A DNA stretch of 64,000 nt from HGM04593 sp045657945 (GCA_045657945.1 JAZOUB010000045.1:62001-126000), one strand, 5' to 3'. Positions 50,412 to 59,550 are shown, counted from the stretch's first letter. Numbers and translations: made by a program. Notes: generated from the letters alone by a model not told the origin.

Positions 50412-51383
50412 TTATATTATAAGGTTTATAAGTTGTTCCTTTTGCAGGTTCATTATCACCGACGGCACATCAACCCCGGAGAGTGCCTCCTCAATTGCCT
50501 GTGCAGTGCGCTCCACCCCCTTTAGCCTTGCCAGCAGCATGGAGTCAATGTCGCCAATGATGAAGAAATCGCCCGACAGGGAGACCGAGCGTATGCGGCC
50601 GGCCTTCACCTCGAGCGACACGCGAAACTCGCCCACACCCTCAATTCGCTCTTCCTTCACCAATGTAGCAGCAGGGTTGTTACCGTAGATGAATACATCG
50701 CTCAGGTACTCCTGTTCCATCTCTTCAATGGCAGCCACATCGGCAGTGGTGAGCACGACCTCACTGTCGCAGAGCACGGCTTTCAAGTGGGATTTTAGTT
50801 CGTCGATTGAAATTGAGATATGCTTGTTCAGCGTGGTGACATGCTGCCTCACGGACTCCACCCCCTTGCTGCGCAGTTTGGCATCGGACGGGGTTGTGGC
50901 ATTCACCATATATTCGAGATTGGTGTCATAGAGCATAGTGCCGTGCACAATGCTACGGCCGGGCAGTTTGTAGAATGCATTGCCCGAGACTTTCTTGCCA
51001 TCAACAAGAATATCGTTACGGCCGGTGGTCTTTGCCTCCACGCCAAGACGCTGCAGGGCATCCTCGACCATCAGCATGTAACGGTTGAAGGTAAAATTGA
51101 CATTGGTATCGGGGGTGATATAAGAGAGCATCAGGTTACTGCGGTCGGCAAAGACACAGCCACCGCCACTCTTGCGACGATAGAACTGGATGCCGTTGGC
51201 CTTGCAATAGGCGACATCCACCTCGCTCTCAACAAGTTGGTTGCGCCCGAAGATGACCGTAGGCTCAACCTGCCAGATGAAAAAGTACTCATGCGCAGGA
51301 AATTCCCGTGCAACATACTCCTCCATAGCCAGATAAAACGGCAAACGGCGGTTCTTTTCCTCTGGAAGTTCTACATAAATCAT
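50412..51383 (-). CDS. lplA: Lipoate-protein ligase
   Basis: A 323-residue lipoate-protein ligase A-type protein with the binding motif RRKSGGGCVFADRSNLML and the C-terminal lipoate-binding domain. It probably lipoylates GcvH encoded two genes downstream. It heads the operon. No L protein gene (dihydrolipoyl dehydrogenase) is near. Confidence 0.9.
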   Translation of the reverse strand: MIYVELPEEKNRRLPFYLAMEEYVAREFPAHEYFFIWQVEPTVIFGRNQLVESEVDVAYCKANGIQFYRRKSGGGCVFADRSNLMLSYITPDTNVNFTFNRYMLMVEDALQRLGVEAKTTGRNDILVDGKKVSGNAFYKLPGRSIVHGTMLYDTNLEYMVNATTPSDAKLRSKGVESVRQHVTTLNKHISISIDELKSHLKAVLCDSEVVLTTADVAAIEEMEQEYLSDVFIYGNNPAATLVKEERIEGVGEFRVSLEVKAGRIRSVSLSGDFFIIGDIDSMLLARLKGVERTAQAIEEALSGVDVPSVIMNLQKEQLINLII

Positions 51384-51531
51384 GTGGAATAAAATTCAAC
51401 TCGCCATCGGTTACAAACATAACGCGTTTGTGCACAAATTTATGAATTTAAATTCTAAAAGCAAGTTTTATAACATTTTTTTTGAGTTGTTGGCAAATGA
51501 AAACAGCATTAGTTACTTTTTTTTACATAAG
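51384..51531. other. Intergenic region upstream of lplA
   Basis: AT-rich, no gene, and no glycine riboswitch was recognised. It carries the back-to-back promoters of the lplA operon and the tetraspan cluster. Confidence 0.4.
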
Positions 51532-51563
51532 TTTGTTTATTTTAATTATTAGGCCTATTTTTG
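51532..51563 (+). promoter_or_regulatory. Promoter of the tetraspan cluster
   Basis: TTTG (51532-51535), 20-bp spacer, TATTTTTG (51556-51563): a full Bacteroidetes consensus promoter reading towards the cluster. A transcript from here would include the remnant copy at 51565-51780 in its leader. Confidence 0.65.
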
Positions 51564-51564
51564 A

Positions 51565-51780
51565 AAAATTAACACGATAAAACTACAGGAAGCGAGAGAG
51601 AAAACAGAAAAAGAGTCGCTTGAAGAAGAGCTTCGTCAACTGAGAGCCAAAGCTGAACAGATGGAACGAGAACGAATAGAGAGAGAAAGACTGGAACGTG
51701 AACGCATTGAAAAAGAGGAATTGAGAAAAGAGATTGCCAGACTTAAGGAGATGTTGGGAAACAACGGGAACATTTCTTAA
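51565..51780 (+). pseudogene. Decayed paralog of the coiled-coil tail of the tetraspan protein
   Basis: An open frame of 71 codons without a start at its beginning encodes REKTEKESLEEELRQLRAKA and ends LRKEIARLKEMLGN. This is the same type of Glu/Lys/Arg coiled coil as the C-terminus of the 331-residue protein that follows. The N-terminal membrane domain is missing. The first in-frame ATG (51661) would give only 39 residues of coil. I read it as the 3' remnant of a deleted or duplicated copy. Confidence 0.65.
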
Positions 51781-51827
51781 CCATTCATAGTAATGAAATG
51801 ACATCACTAATAAAATATTTGAAAACC

Positions 51828-52823
51828 ATGGAATTTACCAAAAACAACAAAGCGGGCTACACCCAAGTGATAATCAGCTTCCTGATTATCTTCTGCACAT
51901 TCTTGCCATTTATAGAAGTAACTTATGGCAACGACTACTACCATTTCGAAAAGACGACATCTGCGATGTTGGAATTCACCACATTTCTTGTTGCCGACAA
52001 AAAGACATACATAGGCTACCTGTTTGTTCTATTCTTCATGTTGCAACTGGCCAACATCTTTGTGCAGTCTCATAAAGGCAACAGATTCATATCGTTAGTT
52101 GCCGGAGTTGTAGGTGGAATTTCATTTATTCTGCTCCATAACCAAGTCAAGGAAACCGAAAATGACCTTGGCAACAAACTGAATTACCAATGGGGATTCT
52201 ACCTTTTGCTAATTTTGATTGCAGCACAGATTGTACATAAACTCATTACAAACCAGGAGTTATCCGAGGAAACTGCAACAAACGAAGATGTCAATGAACT
52301 TTTTGAGCAAGCAGAAAGCGAGAAAAAAGAGCACACACAAACGGTTGCAGAAACCGAAAGAAAGACCGCTGATGCAGTTGTAGCCGAGGTGGTGCAAGAG
52401 GTAGCAGTTGCTCCGGCAGTGACTGTTGAAGCTATGACCGAAGAACCAGTAGAAGACAGCGAACTGGAGGCATTGAAAGCCGAGGCTGAGAAACTGAAAG
52501 CGATACAGGCTATGCTGAAGGCCGAAGAAGAGGCAAAGCAAAAGCTTGCAAAAGAGAAACTCGAGAAAGAACAGCTCGAAGATGAGTATCGCCGTTTGAA
52601 AGCCCAAGCCGAGCAGATAGAACAGCAAAAGAGAGAGAAAGAAAGACTTGAGAAAGAAAGGCTTGAGAAAGAGAGACAAGAGAGGGAGAGAATAGAACAG
52701 GAAAGACTTGAAAAAGAGAGAATAGAGAAGGAAAAGATTGAAAAGGAGAGACAAGAAAAAGAGAATTTAATGAACGAGATTGCAAAACTCAAGGAGATTC
52801 TAAAAAACGAAAGCAACTCTTAA
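51828..52823 (+). CDS. Four-helix membrane protein with long coiled-coil tail
   Basis: A 331-residue protein. Four membrane helices are seen: about 12-29 (VIISFLIIFCTFLPF), 60-80 (YLFVLFFMLQLANIFVQ), 86-104, and 123-143 (GFYLLLILIAAQIV). From about 165 on it is a Glu/Lys/Arg coiled coil with segments such as KERLEKERLEKERQERERIE. It ends EIAKLKEIL. Three further genes share the helical part. The coil is cytoplasmic if helices 1-4 have the usual topology. No function is known for the family. Confidence 0.7.
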   Translation: MEFTKNNKAGYTQVIISFLIIFCTFLPFIEVTYGNDYYHFEKTTSAMLEFTTFLVADKKTYIGYLFVLFFMLQLANIFVQSHKGNRFISLVAGVVGGISFILLHNQVKETENDLGNKLNYQWGFYLLLILIAAQIVHKLITNQELSEETATNEDVNELFEQAESEKKEHTQTVAETERKTADAVVAEVVQEVAVAPAVTVEAMTEEPVEDSELEALKAEAEKLKAIQAMLKAEEEAKQKLAKEKLEKEQLEDEYRRLKAQAEQIEQQKREKERLEKERLEKERQERERIEQERLEKERIEKEKIEKERQEKENLMNEIAKLKEILKNESNS

Positions 52824-52870
52824 ATTAGATTATTTCACTAAATACAAAACATTCAAATTACACATATATT

Positions 52871-53401
52871 ATGGAAATACCTAAACAAAAAGCAATAGCA
52901 TACGCACAAGCTGCAATCAGTTTTCTATTGATACTTTGTACGTTCCTCCCCTACCTGGCCGCCAAGGATGGCGATGGCAGCGTCCCACTCTCATTTATTG
53001 GTTCAATGTTGATTCAAGATGATGCAGATACAAAATTCAAATTATTGGGATACCTCTTTATTGCATACATGATGGCGCATGCAGCCAATATATTTGTACA
53101 GGCACACCGTAGCAACAGAGGTCTCTCGGCAATTCTTGCAATAATAGGCTTTATAGCTTTGATTGCTATGCACGTACTACTGGATGACACAACATTCTTC
53201 GAGGATGGCAAATACGGCATAGGTTTCTACTTGATTATAATTCTGCTTTTCGCATTGCTCATTCTACCCTCAATGATTGAGTCATACAATTGTAACACAA
53301 ATGAGCCAGGATCCGAAACCGATTTCAAGACCCAGAAGGAAAAAGAGATAGAAGCCTTGAAAGCCAAATTGGCAGAACTTGAGAAATTACAAAATAAATA
53401 A
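52871..53401 (+). CDS. Four-helix membrane protein, short tail
   Basis: A 176-residue paralog with the same four helices (AAISFLLILCTFLPYLAAKD, YLFIAYMMAHAANIFVQAH, ILAIIGFIALIAMHVL, YLIIILLFALLIL) and a short acidic coil (KEKEIEALKAKLAELEKLQN). Located 47 bp after the previous gene, probably in one operon. Confidence 0.7.
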   Translation: MEIPKQKAIAYAQAAISFLLILCTFLPYLAAKDGDGSVPLSFIGSMLIQDDADTKFKLLGYLFIAYMMAHAANIFVQAHRSNRGLSAILAIIGFIALIAMHVLLDDTTFFEDGKYGIGFYLIIILLFALLILPSMIESYNCNTNEPGSETDFKTQKEKEIEALKAKLAELEKLQNK

Positions 53402-53413
53402 TAAATACAAATT

Positions 53414-54226
53414 ATGAAAAACAAACACGGAATTGTATCGGCACTGATAAGTGCAGTTCTCATCATCTCATTCTTTATGCCCTTCTTGGAAGGAGGAGGC
53501 GAGTCGGTTTCAACATTAAAGTTCTTCCAGAATGTTAAAGAAATGGAATTGGACAACTCTTGGTTGTCAACACTTTTCTTCATCTATATAGGACTTATTG
53601 GTCTGAACATACTTGTCCAGCTTGCAAGTGGCAGCAAAGGTTTCTCTTCATTTGTTGGTGCTGCCGGCATTGGATTCATGATTCTGTTCGTAATCGTAGT
53701 AAAATCAGAGGATTACGGCAGTGAGCAACTTGACTTCTTTAAAGAATATCTTGGTTCAGGTGTGTGGGTCAGCGGCCTTTCGGCATTGGCACTCATATTT
53801 GTACCACAGTGGTTTGAAGATGAAAAAGACGAAGAGTTTGACAACCTTATAAATAAAGCCGAGGCACAGGTTCGTGAGGCAGAAGCAAGATCAAGCCAAT
53901 CTGCTGCACGCAAAGACTCTACTACCGAGATAGACCTACTTAAGGCGAAAATTGCTCAATATAAAGAAAAGAGCGAGCAATCAGCCACAGACAACACAAC
54001 TTTGAAAGCCGATGAACAGATGTATGCCTCCAAAACAACAGAAACTCCAATTGAGCAGCCAACAGTTGAAAAGCCCAAAGCCGAACCGGTCAATCCTGCT
54101 ACTACCACAACAACAGAGATGGACGAGTTGAAAGCAAAGATTACACAGCTCGAAAAACAGAAGTTGGAGATGGAGATTGCAAGACTAAAGAACGAGATTG
54201 ATACCATGAAGAAAAACAACTTCTAA
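53414..54226 (+). CDS. Four-helix membrane protein, medium coiled-coil tail
   Basis: A 270-residue paralog. Helices include ALISAVLIISFFMPFLEG, LFFIYIGLIGLNILVQLAS and VGAAGIGFMILFVIVVK; the tail has two coils, IDLLKAKIAQYKEKSEQSAT and MDELKAKITQLEKQKLEMEI, separated by a Pro/Thr linker. Located 12 bp after the previous gene. A terminator follows at 54253. Confidence 0.7.
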   Translation: MKNKHGIVSALISAVLIISFFMPFLEGGGESVSTLKFFQNVKEMELDNSWLSTLFFIYIGLIGLNILVQLASGSKGFSSFVGAAGIGFMILFVIVVKSEDYGSEQLDFFKEYLGSGVWVSGLSALALIFVPQWFEDEKDEEFDNLINKAEAQVREAEARSSQSAARKDSTTEIDLLKAKIAQYKEKSEQSATDNTTLKADEQMYASKTTETPIEQPTVEKPKAEPVNPATTTTTEMDELKAKITQLEKQKLEMEIARLKNEIDTMKKNNF

Positions 54227-54250
54227 GCGTCAGTTTAGAACAAGGATAAT

Positions 54251-54292
54251 AAAATAATTGCACAAAAGTCAAAATTTGTGCAATTATTTTTT
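54251..54292 (+). terminator. Terminator inside the tetraspan cluster
   Basis: AATAATTGCACAAA / TTTGTGCAATTATT stem with T-rich tail. It ends the first three genes' transcript. Confidence 0.8.
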
Positions 54293-54371
54293 GTTATATC
54301 CAAAATAGTCCACACCTTTGCGACAGATTTTTCAAAATAGACATTTATAAACTTAAAAAAAGAACAAAACC

Positions 54372-54830
54372 ATGAAGACAAACAAATTTGGTATCGTATC
54401 GGCTGCAATCAGTGCATTGGCACTTCTCTGCACATTCGTTTTGGACTTTGTTAAAGTAACCCCAATCGTTCATCCTCTTGCAGGCAAGATGGGTGAGAAC
54501 GTAACAGCATGGAATACATTTTCTGGTGGTGACGAGGTTGTTGCAAAGGGTATCCAGGAGGGTTCAAACGCAGGTACATTCATCATCATCGCAGTTATCC
54601 TGCTCGTTGTGAACATTGCAATACAGCTTTTCAAGCAGGGTAAGATAGCAGCATTGGCAAATGCAGTTATTTCAATTGCTACAGCAGCAATTTTCCTCAT
54701 CGTGGGTATTCAGGTAGCCGGTTCTGAGAAATTGGAGATGTTTAAGCCCGAGATGGCTTTAGGTGCATACCTCATCATTGCATTGTGCGTTGCTATGCTC
54801 TTCGTACCTAAGATGATTTCTAAGAAGTAA
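54372..54830 (+). CDS. Four-helix membrane protein without tail
   Basis: A 152-residue protein with four helices (AAISALALLCTFVLDF, TFIIIAVILLVVNIAI, ALANAVISIATAAIFLIVGI, GAYLIIALCVAMLFVP) and a short basic end MISKK. It lacks the coiled coil. The first helix ends in the same place as the other paralogs. A near-match to the -7 box (CACCTTTG at 54313) may serve as its own promoter. Confidence 0.7.
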   Translation: MKTNKFGIVSAAISALALLCTFVLDFVKVTPIVHPLAGKMGENVTAWNTFSGGDEVVAKGIQEGSNAGTFIIIAVILLVVNIAIQLFKQGKIAALANAVISIATAAIFLIVGIQVAGSEKLEMFKPEMALGAYLIIALCVAMLFVPKMISKK

Positions 54831-54874
54831 TTAAACACTGCCAAAAAAAACAGCATATCCTGCTGTAATACAAT

Positions 54875-54902
54875 AAAAGGCAACCGAGCTCGGTTGCCTT
54901 TT
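54875..54902. terminator. Bidirectional terminator, perfect palindrome
   Basis: AAAAGGCAACCGAG / CTCGGTTGCCTTTT, perfect 28-bp palindrome with T- and A-rich flanks between convergent genes at 54372 (+) and 54925 (-). Confidence 0.85.
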
Positions 54903-54924
54903 ATTTTTTAAATAGAATGTTTTT

Positions 54925-55455
54925 TTACTTCTTGAGTCCCATTACATTGGCAAAAGCGGTAGCCGCAGCAACTAAAGATGAAATAAAGAACAGAGTTGCA
55001 CCCCAGCGGATAGTATCCATAACTCCTGTACTCACAGCCAACTTAATCATATCAGCTTCAACTGTTTCACCATCTTTTGTAAGAGAAGCATACATGAACA
55101 AGCCAAGCAAGCCCATCAACGCACCAAGTACACCACCCCAGAAAGCCAAAGGCTTTTGGTTGTACAAGTTACCAACGAGTGCAGCAACTGCAGCAATCAA
55201 GCCAATGATACCATACCACAAAGTGATACCAAGGCGAGTAACTGTATTATCAGCACTTTCACCCATTTCACTAGCCAAAGATCTTGTAAGACTTCCGGCT
55301 TCCACTCCAAACCAAGGGCAGAAAACGAAAACAACCATCAATGCCGCAGCGATAGTACCTGCAAGAGCAAAGATGTTCTTAGTGTCAATCTGTGGCTTTG
55401 CCCATTCTGTTTTACCCAATGCATTAAAATCGGGCTTTAACAATTTAAAATCCAT
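54925..55455 (-). CDS. Membrane protein of unknown function, possible distant paralog
   Basis: A 176-residue protein with four helices (IFALAGTIAAALMVVFVF, WYGIIGLIAAVAALVG, AFWGGVLGALMGLLGLFMYA, TLFFISSLVAAATAFANVM) and a short N-terminal soluble part. It has the layout of the tetraspan genes but no clear sequence identity. The palindrome at 55503 lies directly upstream of its start. Confidence 0.6.
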   Translation of the reverse strand: MDFKLLKPDFNALGKTEWAKPQIDTKNIFALAGTIAAALMVVFVFCPWFGVEAGSLTRSLASEMGESADNTVTRLGITLWYGIIGLIAAVAALVGNLYNQKPLAFWGGVLGALMGLLGLFMYASLTKDGETVEADMIKLAVSTGVMDTIRWGATLFFISSLVAAATAFANVMGLKK

Positions 55456-55502
55456 AATTAAATAATTTAAGGTTAATAATTAAATAAGTGTCTAAAATTA
55501 CA

Positions 55503-55717
55503 ATCTCTTAATAAGAGATGTATTATAGTGCAAATGTGTGGCATTTTTTCTAATATTCAAAGCAAAAGGACGTTTTTTTGTTAAAAATATAAAAAACAAA
55601 TACTTCTGGCAAATGTAACCATATTAACATATTTCATTACCTTTTATTTAGTAACATAATGTGAATCCATATTATATGTCTGAATTTCTGTTGCTTGTCA
55701 ATCTCTTATTAAGAGAT
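55503..55717. promoter_or_regulatory. Pair of 17-bp palindromes in opposite orientation
   Basis: ATCTCTTAATAAGAGAT (55503-55519) and its reverse complement ATCTCTTATTAAGAGAT (55701-55717) lie ~180 bp apart in an AT-rich gap. They look like operator sites or terminal repeats of a small element. The gene upstream of them is the membrane protein at 54925. Confidence 0.5.
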
Positions 55718-55827
55718 TTTAAAATTTAAAGAAGCTAATCCAAAACTACCATTGTGTGCGCAAAAAACGCGAACTATACCAATGGATTATCATTGCAAAG
55801 GTAGCCTCTAAAGTTCACGGGATTCTT

Positions 55828-55858
55828 CGCTACGCTCAGACTCTGAGCATAGCGAAGA
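55828..55858. repeat. Short inverted repeat, TTCGCTACGCTCAGA type
   Basis: TTCGCTACGCTCAGA / TCTGAGCATAGCGAA, related to the core of the intergenic repeat at 27528. No coding content. Confidence 0.45.
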
Positions 55859-55882
55859 CCGCGACAATACAGCCATACAACA

Positions 55883-55914
55883 ACAAGAGCCGCATGGAAT
55901 CATGCGGCTCTTGT
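55883..55914 (-). terminator. Terminator of the peptide transporter
   Basis: ACAAGAGCCGCATG / CATGCGGCTCTTGT, 14-bp stem with 4-base loop, 19 bp after the POT gene stop. Confidence 0.8.
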
Positions 55915-55933
55915 AAGTATATAATCTATAAAG

Positions 55934-57805
55934 TTACTTTGCAACCTTCTCAAGGCGTTTCATCATTGCAAACATGAACAATGCCGAGAGCAAGCACAAT
56001 ACAATGAATACACCCCAAACGTATGTCAAAGGAATACCAGCCCACAAGAAACCACCTACAGATACAAGGAGGTTACCGATTGCAGTAGCTACGAACCAGC
56101 CACCCATCATCATACCCTTCAACTTTGGAGGTGCCACTTTGCTCACAAATGAGATACCCATTGGAGAAAGCAACAACTCTGCAAATGTAAGGATGAGATA
56201 TGTAAGGATCAGCCAATATGCCGATGTAAATGTCAATGGCTTGGTATCCTCCTTAATAGCTCTAAGAGTGTCATTTGCTGCTGTTACAGCTTTTGCAGCT
56301 TCATGATCTGTTACTTCCGCATTGACAACTGTTGCATTGGCATTATAAACATCTGCAAAAACAGGACCGGTCTTAGCATTCAACTTACCCATGAAGTCCT
56401 TGGTCTTCTTAAGATTCTCGCCACGTGATTTCTCGGTAGCAGACTCTGAAGCAATAAACTCCTTGATTACGTCGTCTGTAATTTCTTTTTTGTCAGTACC
56501 AACAAGGATGTATTTGCCACCTTCCTTTACAACCTGGGGGGCATACGCGTAGCATTCAGCAGAGAAAGCCTCGGCTTTGTCAATTGCAATAGCACGCTGC
56601 TGGTCTGTTGGAGTATTCAATCCTCTTGAACCAACAAGCATGATAGCAAAACCTACAGCAGCAACAATCATACCGTATGCGATCTTGCGTGGAGCAGAAG
56701 GCTCCTTACCCTTAGCTGCCAACGCACTGAAGATTGCCATGCTTACAGGAGTCAAAGCTACTACATAGAATGGGTTGAACTGCTGGAAGATAGGAGCAGA
56801 AACATCAATTATCTCGTTACCTACATTTGCGGCACGATATGCGAGGAACGCCAAAACAGCAGTACCTACTGAACCCGAAATAAGTTTTGCCTTGGCTGTC
56901 TTGCTCTGGAAGATTGAGAATGTCGCATATACAGCAACAATGATAAGTACCAAGTTCCAAACATCAAATGGCAAACTCTGGATACCCGATGTAGTAGGTG
57001 TTACAAACTCATCGGCAAAATAAGTCAATGTCAGACCGTTCTGGTGGAATGCCATCCAGAAGAAGATAACCACAGCAAATACAAGGCACAATGCAATGAC
57101 GCGCTGCTTTGTCTCTGACTTAGAGAGTTCCTCCTGAGCTACATTTGCATTCTTTGCAGCACCCTGTTTTGCACCACCCTCAACGTGACGGAATGTAGAG
57201 CGGAATGCTCTATAAACAAGGATTGAAGCAACAAGCGAAGCACATGCTACTGCAAAAGAGAAGTGGTATGCGTCGTTTGAAGAATAGCCGAGTGATGTTT
57301 CAGCATACTCCTTGATGGCAACGGCTGCTGTTGGTGCAAAAAGAGCACCGATGTTGATAGCCATGTAGAAGAGTGAAAAACCAGAATCGCGCTTTGTAGA
57401 GTATTTAGGGTCATCATAGAGGTTACCTACCATAACCTGAAGGTTACCTTTGAAAAGACCTGTACCAAGACTGATGAGAAGTAACGATGCAATCATTACA
57501 ACCATAGCAATGGTATCTCCACCCAATGGCAAAGAGAGGAACAGGTATCCGATAAACATAATCGATATACCAATTGTTACCATCTTGCCGAAACCGAACT
57601 TGTCGGCCATGAGACCACCGATAAGTGGCATAAAATAAACCAAGCCGAGGAATGTACTGTAGATAGCACCTGCAGCACCCGACTCCAGTCCAAAGTTCTC
57701 TCTCAAGAACAATGCAAACACAGCCAACATGGTGTAGTAGCCGAAACGCTCACCGGTGTTGGCAAGGGCCAAAGCCCACAAACCTTTAGGATGTCCGTTA
57801 AACAT
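55934..57805 (-). CDS. POT/PTR-family proton-coupled peptide transporter
   Basis: A 623-residue MFS transporter of the POT family. It starts with GHPKGLWALALANTGERFGY (motif ANTGERFGYYTM) and has the second signature FYMAINIGALFAPT. About 12-14 helices. A soluble insertion of about 110 residues (roughly 415-530, AEAFSAECYAYAPQVVKEGG and later) lies between two helices, larger than in E. coli DtpA. Imports di- and tripeptides with protons. Transcribed alone. Confidence 0.9.
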   Translation of the reverse strand: MFNGHPKGLWALALANTGERFGYYTMLAVFALFLRENFGLESGAAGAIYSTFLGLVYFMPLIGGLMADKFGFGKMVTIGISIMFIGYLFLSLPLGGDTIAMVVMIASLLLISLGTGLFKGNLQVMVGNLYDDPKYSTKRDSGFSLFYMAINIGALFAPTAAVAIKEYAETSLGYSSNDAYHFSFAVACASLVASILVYRAFRSTFRHVEGGAKQGAAKNANVAQEELSKSETKQRVIALCLVFAVVIFFWMAFHQNGLTLTYFADEFVTPTTSGIQSLPFDVWNLVLIIVAVYATFSIFQSKTAKAKLISGSVGTAVLAFLAYRAANVGNEIIDVSAPIFQQFNPFYVVALTPVSMAIFSALAAKGKEPSAPRKIAYGMIVAAVGFAIMLVGSRGLNTPTDQQRAIAIDKAEAFSAECYAYAPQVVKEGGKYILVGTDKKEITDDVIKEFIASESATEKSRGENLKKTKDFMGKLNAKTGPVFADVYNANATVVNAEVTDHEAAKAVTAANDTLRAIKEDTKPLTFTSAYWLILTYLILTFAELLLSPMGISFVSKVAPPKLKGMMMGGWFVATAIGNLLVSVGGFLWAGIPLTYVWGVFIVLCLLSALFMFAMMKRLEKVAK

Positions 57806-58317
57806 AAATAAAAAATTAAAAAGTTAATAAATATTCCCATAGTTTTGGGGTGGCAACACCCCACGCCAAAATACCCTGCTCCCCTAAAAAGCCAAAAGCA
57901 GAATGGCATAAATTCCCGCCGGAACAGCATTTTCCACACCGCGGCATGTCATTTGTCAAGCAAAGAGCCGTTCAATGAATGTTGTCGTTTGCAAAAATGC
58001 GCACTTTCCCAAGAAATATCGGCAAATATATATAAAAAGCAGTAATAAACAGATATATTATGTGTTTAAAATTTCAAAAACATCAAAACACCTTCCATAA
58101 ATAAGCAAAATCACACTCTAAAGCCGCCACATACTCTCATTTGTAAAACAAAGCACAACCATTCGCCAAAAAGAGTAAACCAAGAATGCAAGTTTTGTTA
58201 CAAATGACAAAATGTCAAAATTCACATGTTATTTTTCATTTTTACACAAACCCGAAAACAGCACGAAACACGCCTCAAAGTAGCGCCTGAGACACATGTA
58301 ATATTATTCGGTTTTTA
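57806..58317. other. Intergenic region between POT and purM
   Basis: About 500 bp without a gene. A short hairpin GGGGT/ACCCC is at 57848-57863, and CAAATATA at 58023-58030 may be a minus-strand -7 motif for the POT gene. No repeat matching others was seen. Confidence 0.4.
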
Positions 58318-58349
58318 TTTGCTTACTCGCGCGCTATATATTATCTTTG
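58318..58349 (+). promoter_or_regulatory. Promoter of purM
   Basis: TTTG (58318-58321), 20-bp spacer, TATCTTTG (58342-58349). Full consensus match, 30 bases before the ATG. Confidence 0.7.
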
Positions 58350-58379
58350 CACAAATAATGCATTAAAATTTTATACAAA

Positions 58380-59546
58380 ATGAGCAACCAAAGATATATG
58401 ATGCGCGGAGTTTCTGCGTCGAAAGAGGATGTTCACAACGCAATCAAGAACATTGACAAAGGACTCTACCCCAAGGCCTTCTGCAAGATTATCCCAGATA
58501 TTCTGGGCGGCGACCCCGAATACTGCAACATCATGCACGCCGACGGCGCGGGTACAAAATCATCACTCGCCTATCTCTACTGGAAAGAGACTGGCGACCT
58601 TGGTGTGTGGAAAGGCATTGCACAGGATGCGCTTATCATGAACATTGATGACCTGCTGTGCGTGGGTGCAACCGACAACATTCTTGTTTCATCTACCATT
58701 GGCCGCAACAAACTACTTGTACCGGGAGAAGTTATCTCGGCAATCATCAACGGGACAGACGAGTTGCTCGCTGAGCTCCGTGAGATGGGCGTGGGCGTAT
58801 ATGCAACCGGTGGCGAGACTGCCGATGTAGGCGACCTCGTACGCACCATCATCGTTGACAGCACAGTTACATGCCGCATGAAGCGCAGCGATGTTATTGA
58901 CAACGCAAATATTGCAGCCGGCGACGTTATTGTAGGTCTGGCGTCATACGGCCAGGCTACATACGAGAAGGAGTACAACGGTGGCATGGGCAGCAATGGT
59001 CTGACATCGGCACGTCACGATGTATTCAGCAAGTATCTTGCCGAGAAATACCCTGAGAGCTATGACAAGGGGGTTCCTGCCGAACTAACCTACTCGGGCG
59101 GCTTGAAACTAACTGACGAGGTTGAGGGCTCACCACTTGACGCAGGCAAGCTTGTACTGTCACCAACAAGGACATACGCGCCAATCGTGAAGAAGATGCT
59201 CGACGCTCTGCGCCCCGAAATCCACGGTATGGTTCACTGCTCTGGCGGTGCACAGACAAAGGTAATGCACTTTGTAGAGAACAAGAGAGTCATCAAGGAC
59301 AACCTCTTCCCCATTCCACCACTGTTCAAGGCAATCAAGGAGCAGAGCGGAACAGACTGGGCCGAGATGTACAAGGTGTTCAACATGGGTCACAGACTCG
59401 AGGTCTATATTAAGCCTGAGCACGCCGAGGAGGTTATCGCCATCAGCAATAGCTTTGGTGTCGATGCACAGATTATTGGCCGCGTAGAGGAATGTGACCA
59501 CAACGAGTTGATTATTGAGAGTCCATACGGAACATTCAAATACTGA
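58380..59546 (+). CDS. purM: Phosphoribosylformylglycinamidine cyclo-ligase PurM
   Basis: A 388-residue purine biosynthesis enzyme (AIR synthetase) that closes the ring of AIR from FGAM with ATP. Visible features are GAGTKSSLAYLYWKETGD, NIDDLLCVGATDNIL and ATGGETADVGDLV with the catalytic Asp/Glu pattern, and HCSGGAQTKVMHF. The protein is longer than the E. coli enzyme (345), as in other Bacteroidales. A hairpin separates it from prfA. Confidence 0.92.
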   Translation: MSNQRYMMRGVSASKEDVHNAIKNIDKGLYPKAFCKIIPDILGGDPEYCNIMHADGAGTKSSLAYLYWKETGDLGVWKGIAQDALIMNIDDLLCVGATDNILVSSTIGRNKLLVPGEVISAIINGTDELLAELREMGVGVYATGGETADVGDLVRTIIVDSTVTCRMKRSDVIDNANIAAGDVIVGLASYGQATYEKEYNGGMGSNGLTSARHDVFSKYLAEKYPESYDKGVPAELTYSGGLKLTDEVEGSPLDAGKLVLSPTRTYAPIVKKMLDALRPEIHGMVHCSGGAQTKVMHFVENKRVIKDNLFPIPPLFKAIKEQSGTDWAEMYKVFNMGHRLEVYIKPEHAEEVIAISNSFGVDAQIIGRVEECDHNELIIESPYGTFKY

Positions 59547-59550
59547 TTAT

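Noticed and set aside
51384..51560. Glycine riboswitch before the gcv operon
   Set aside because: No GGAGAG/CACCGACGG-like conserved core was found on the minus strand upstream of lplA.
57703..57939. A 78-codon minus-strand frame upstream of the POT gene
   Set aside because: It overlaps the certain start of the transporter in another frame and has no homology-like features.
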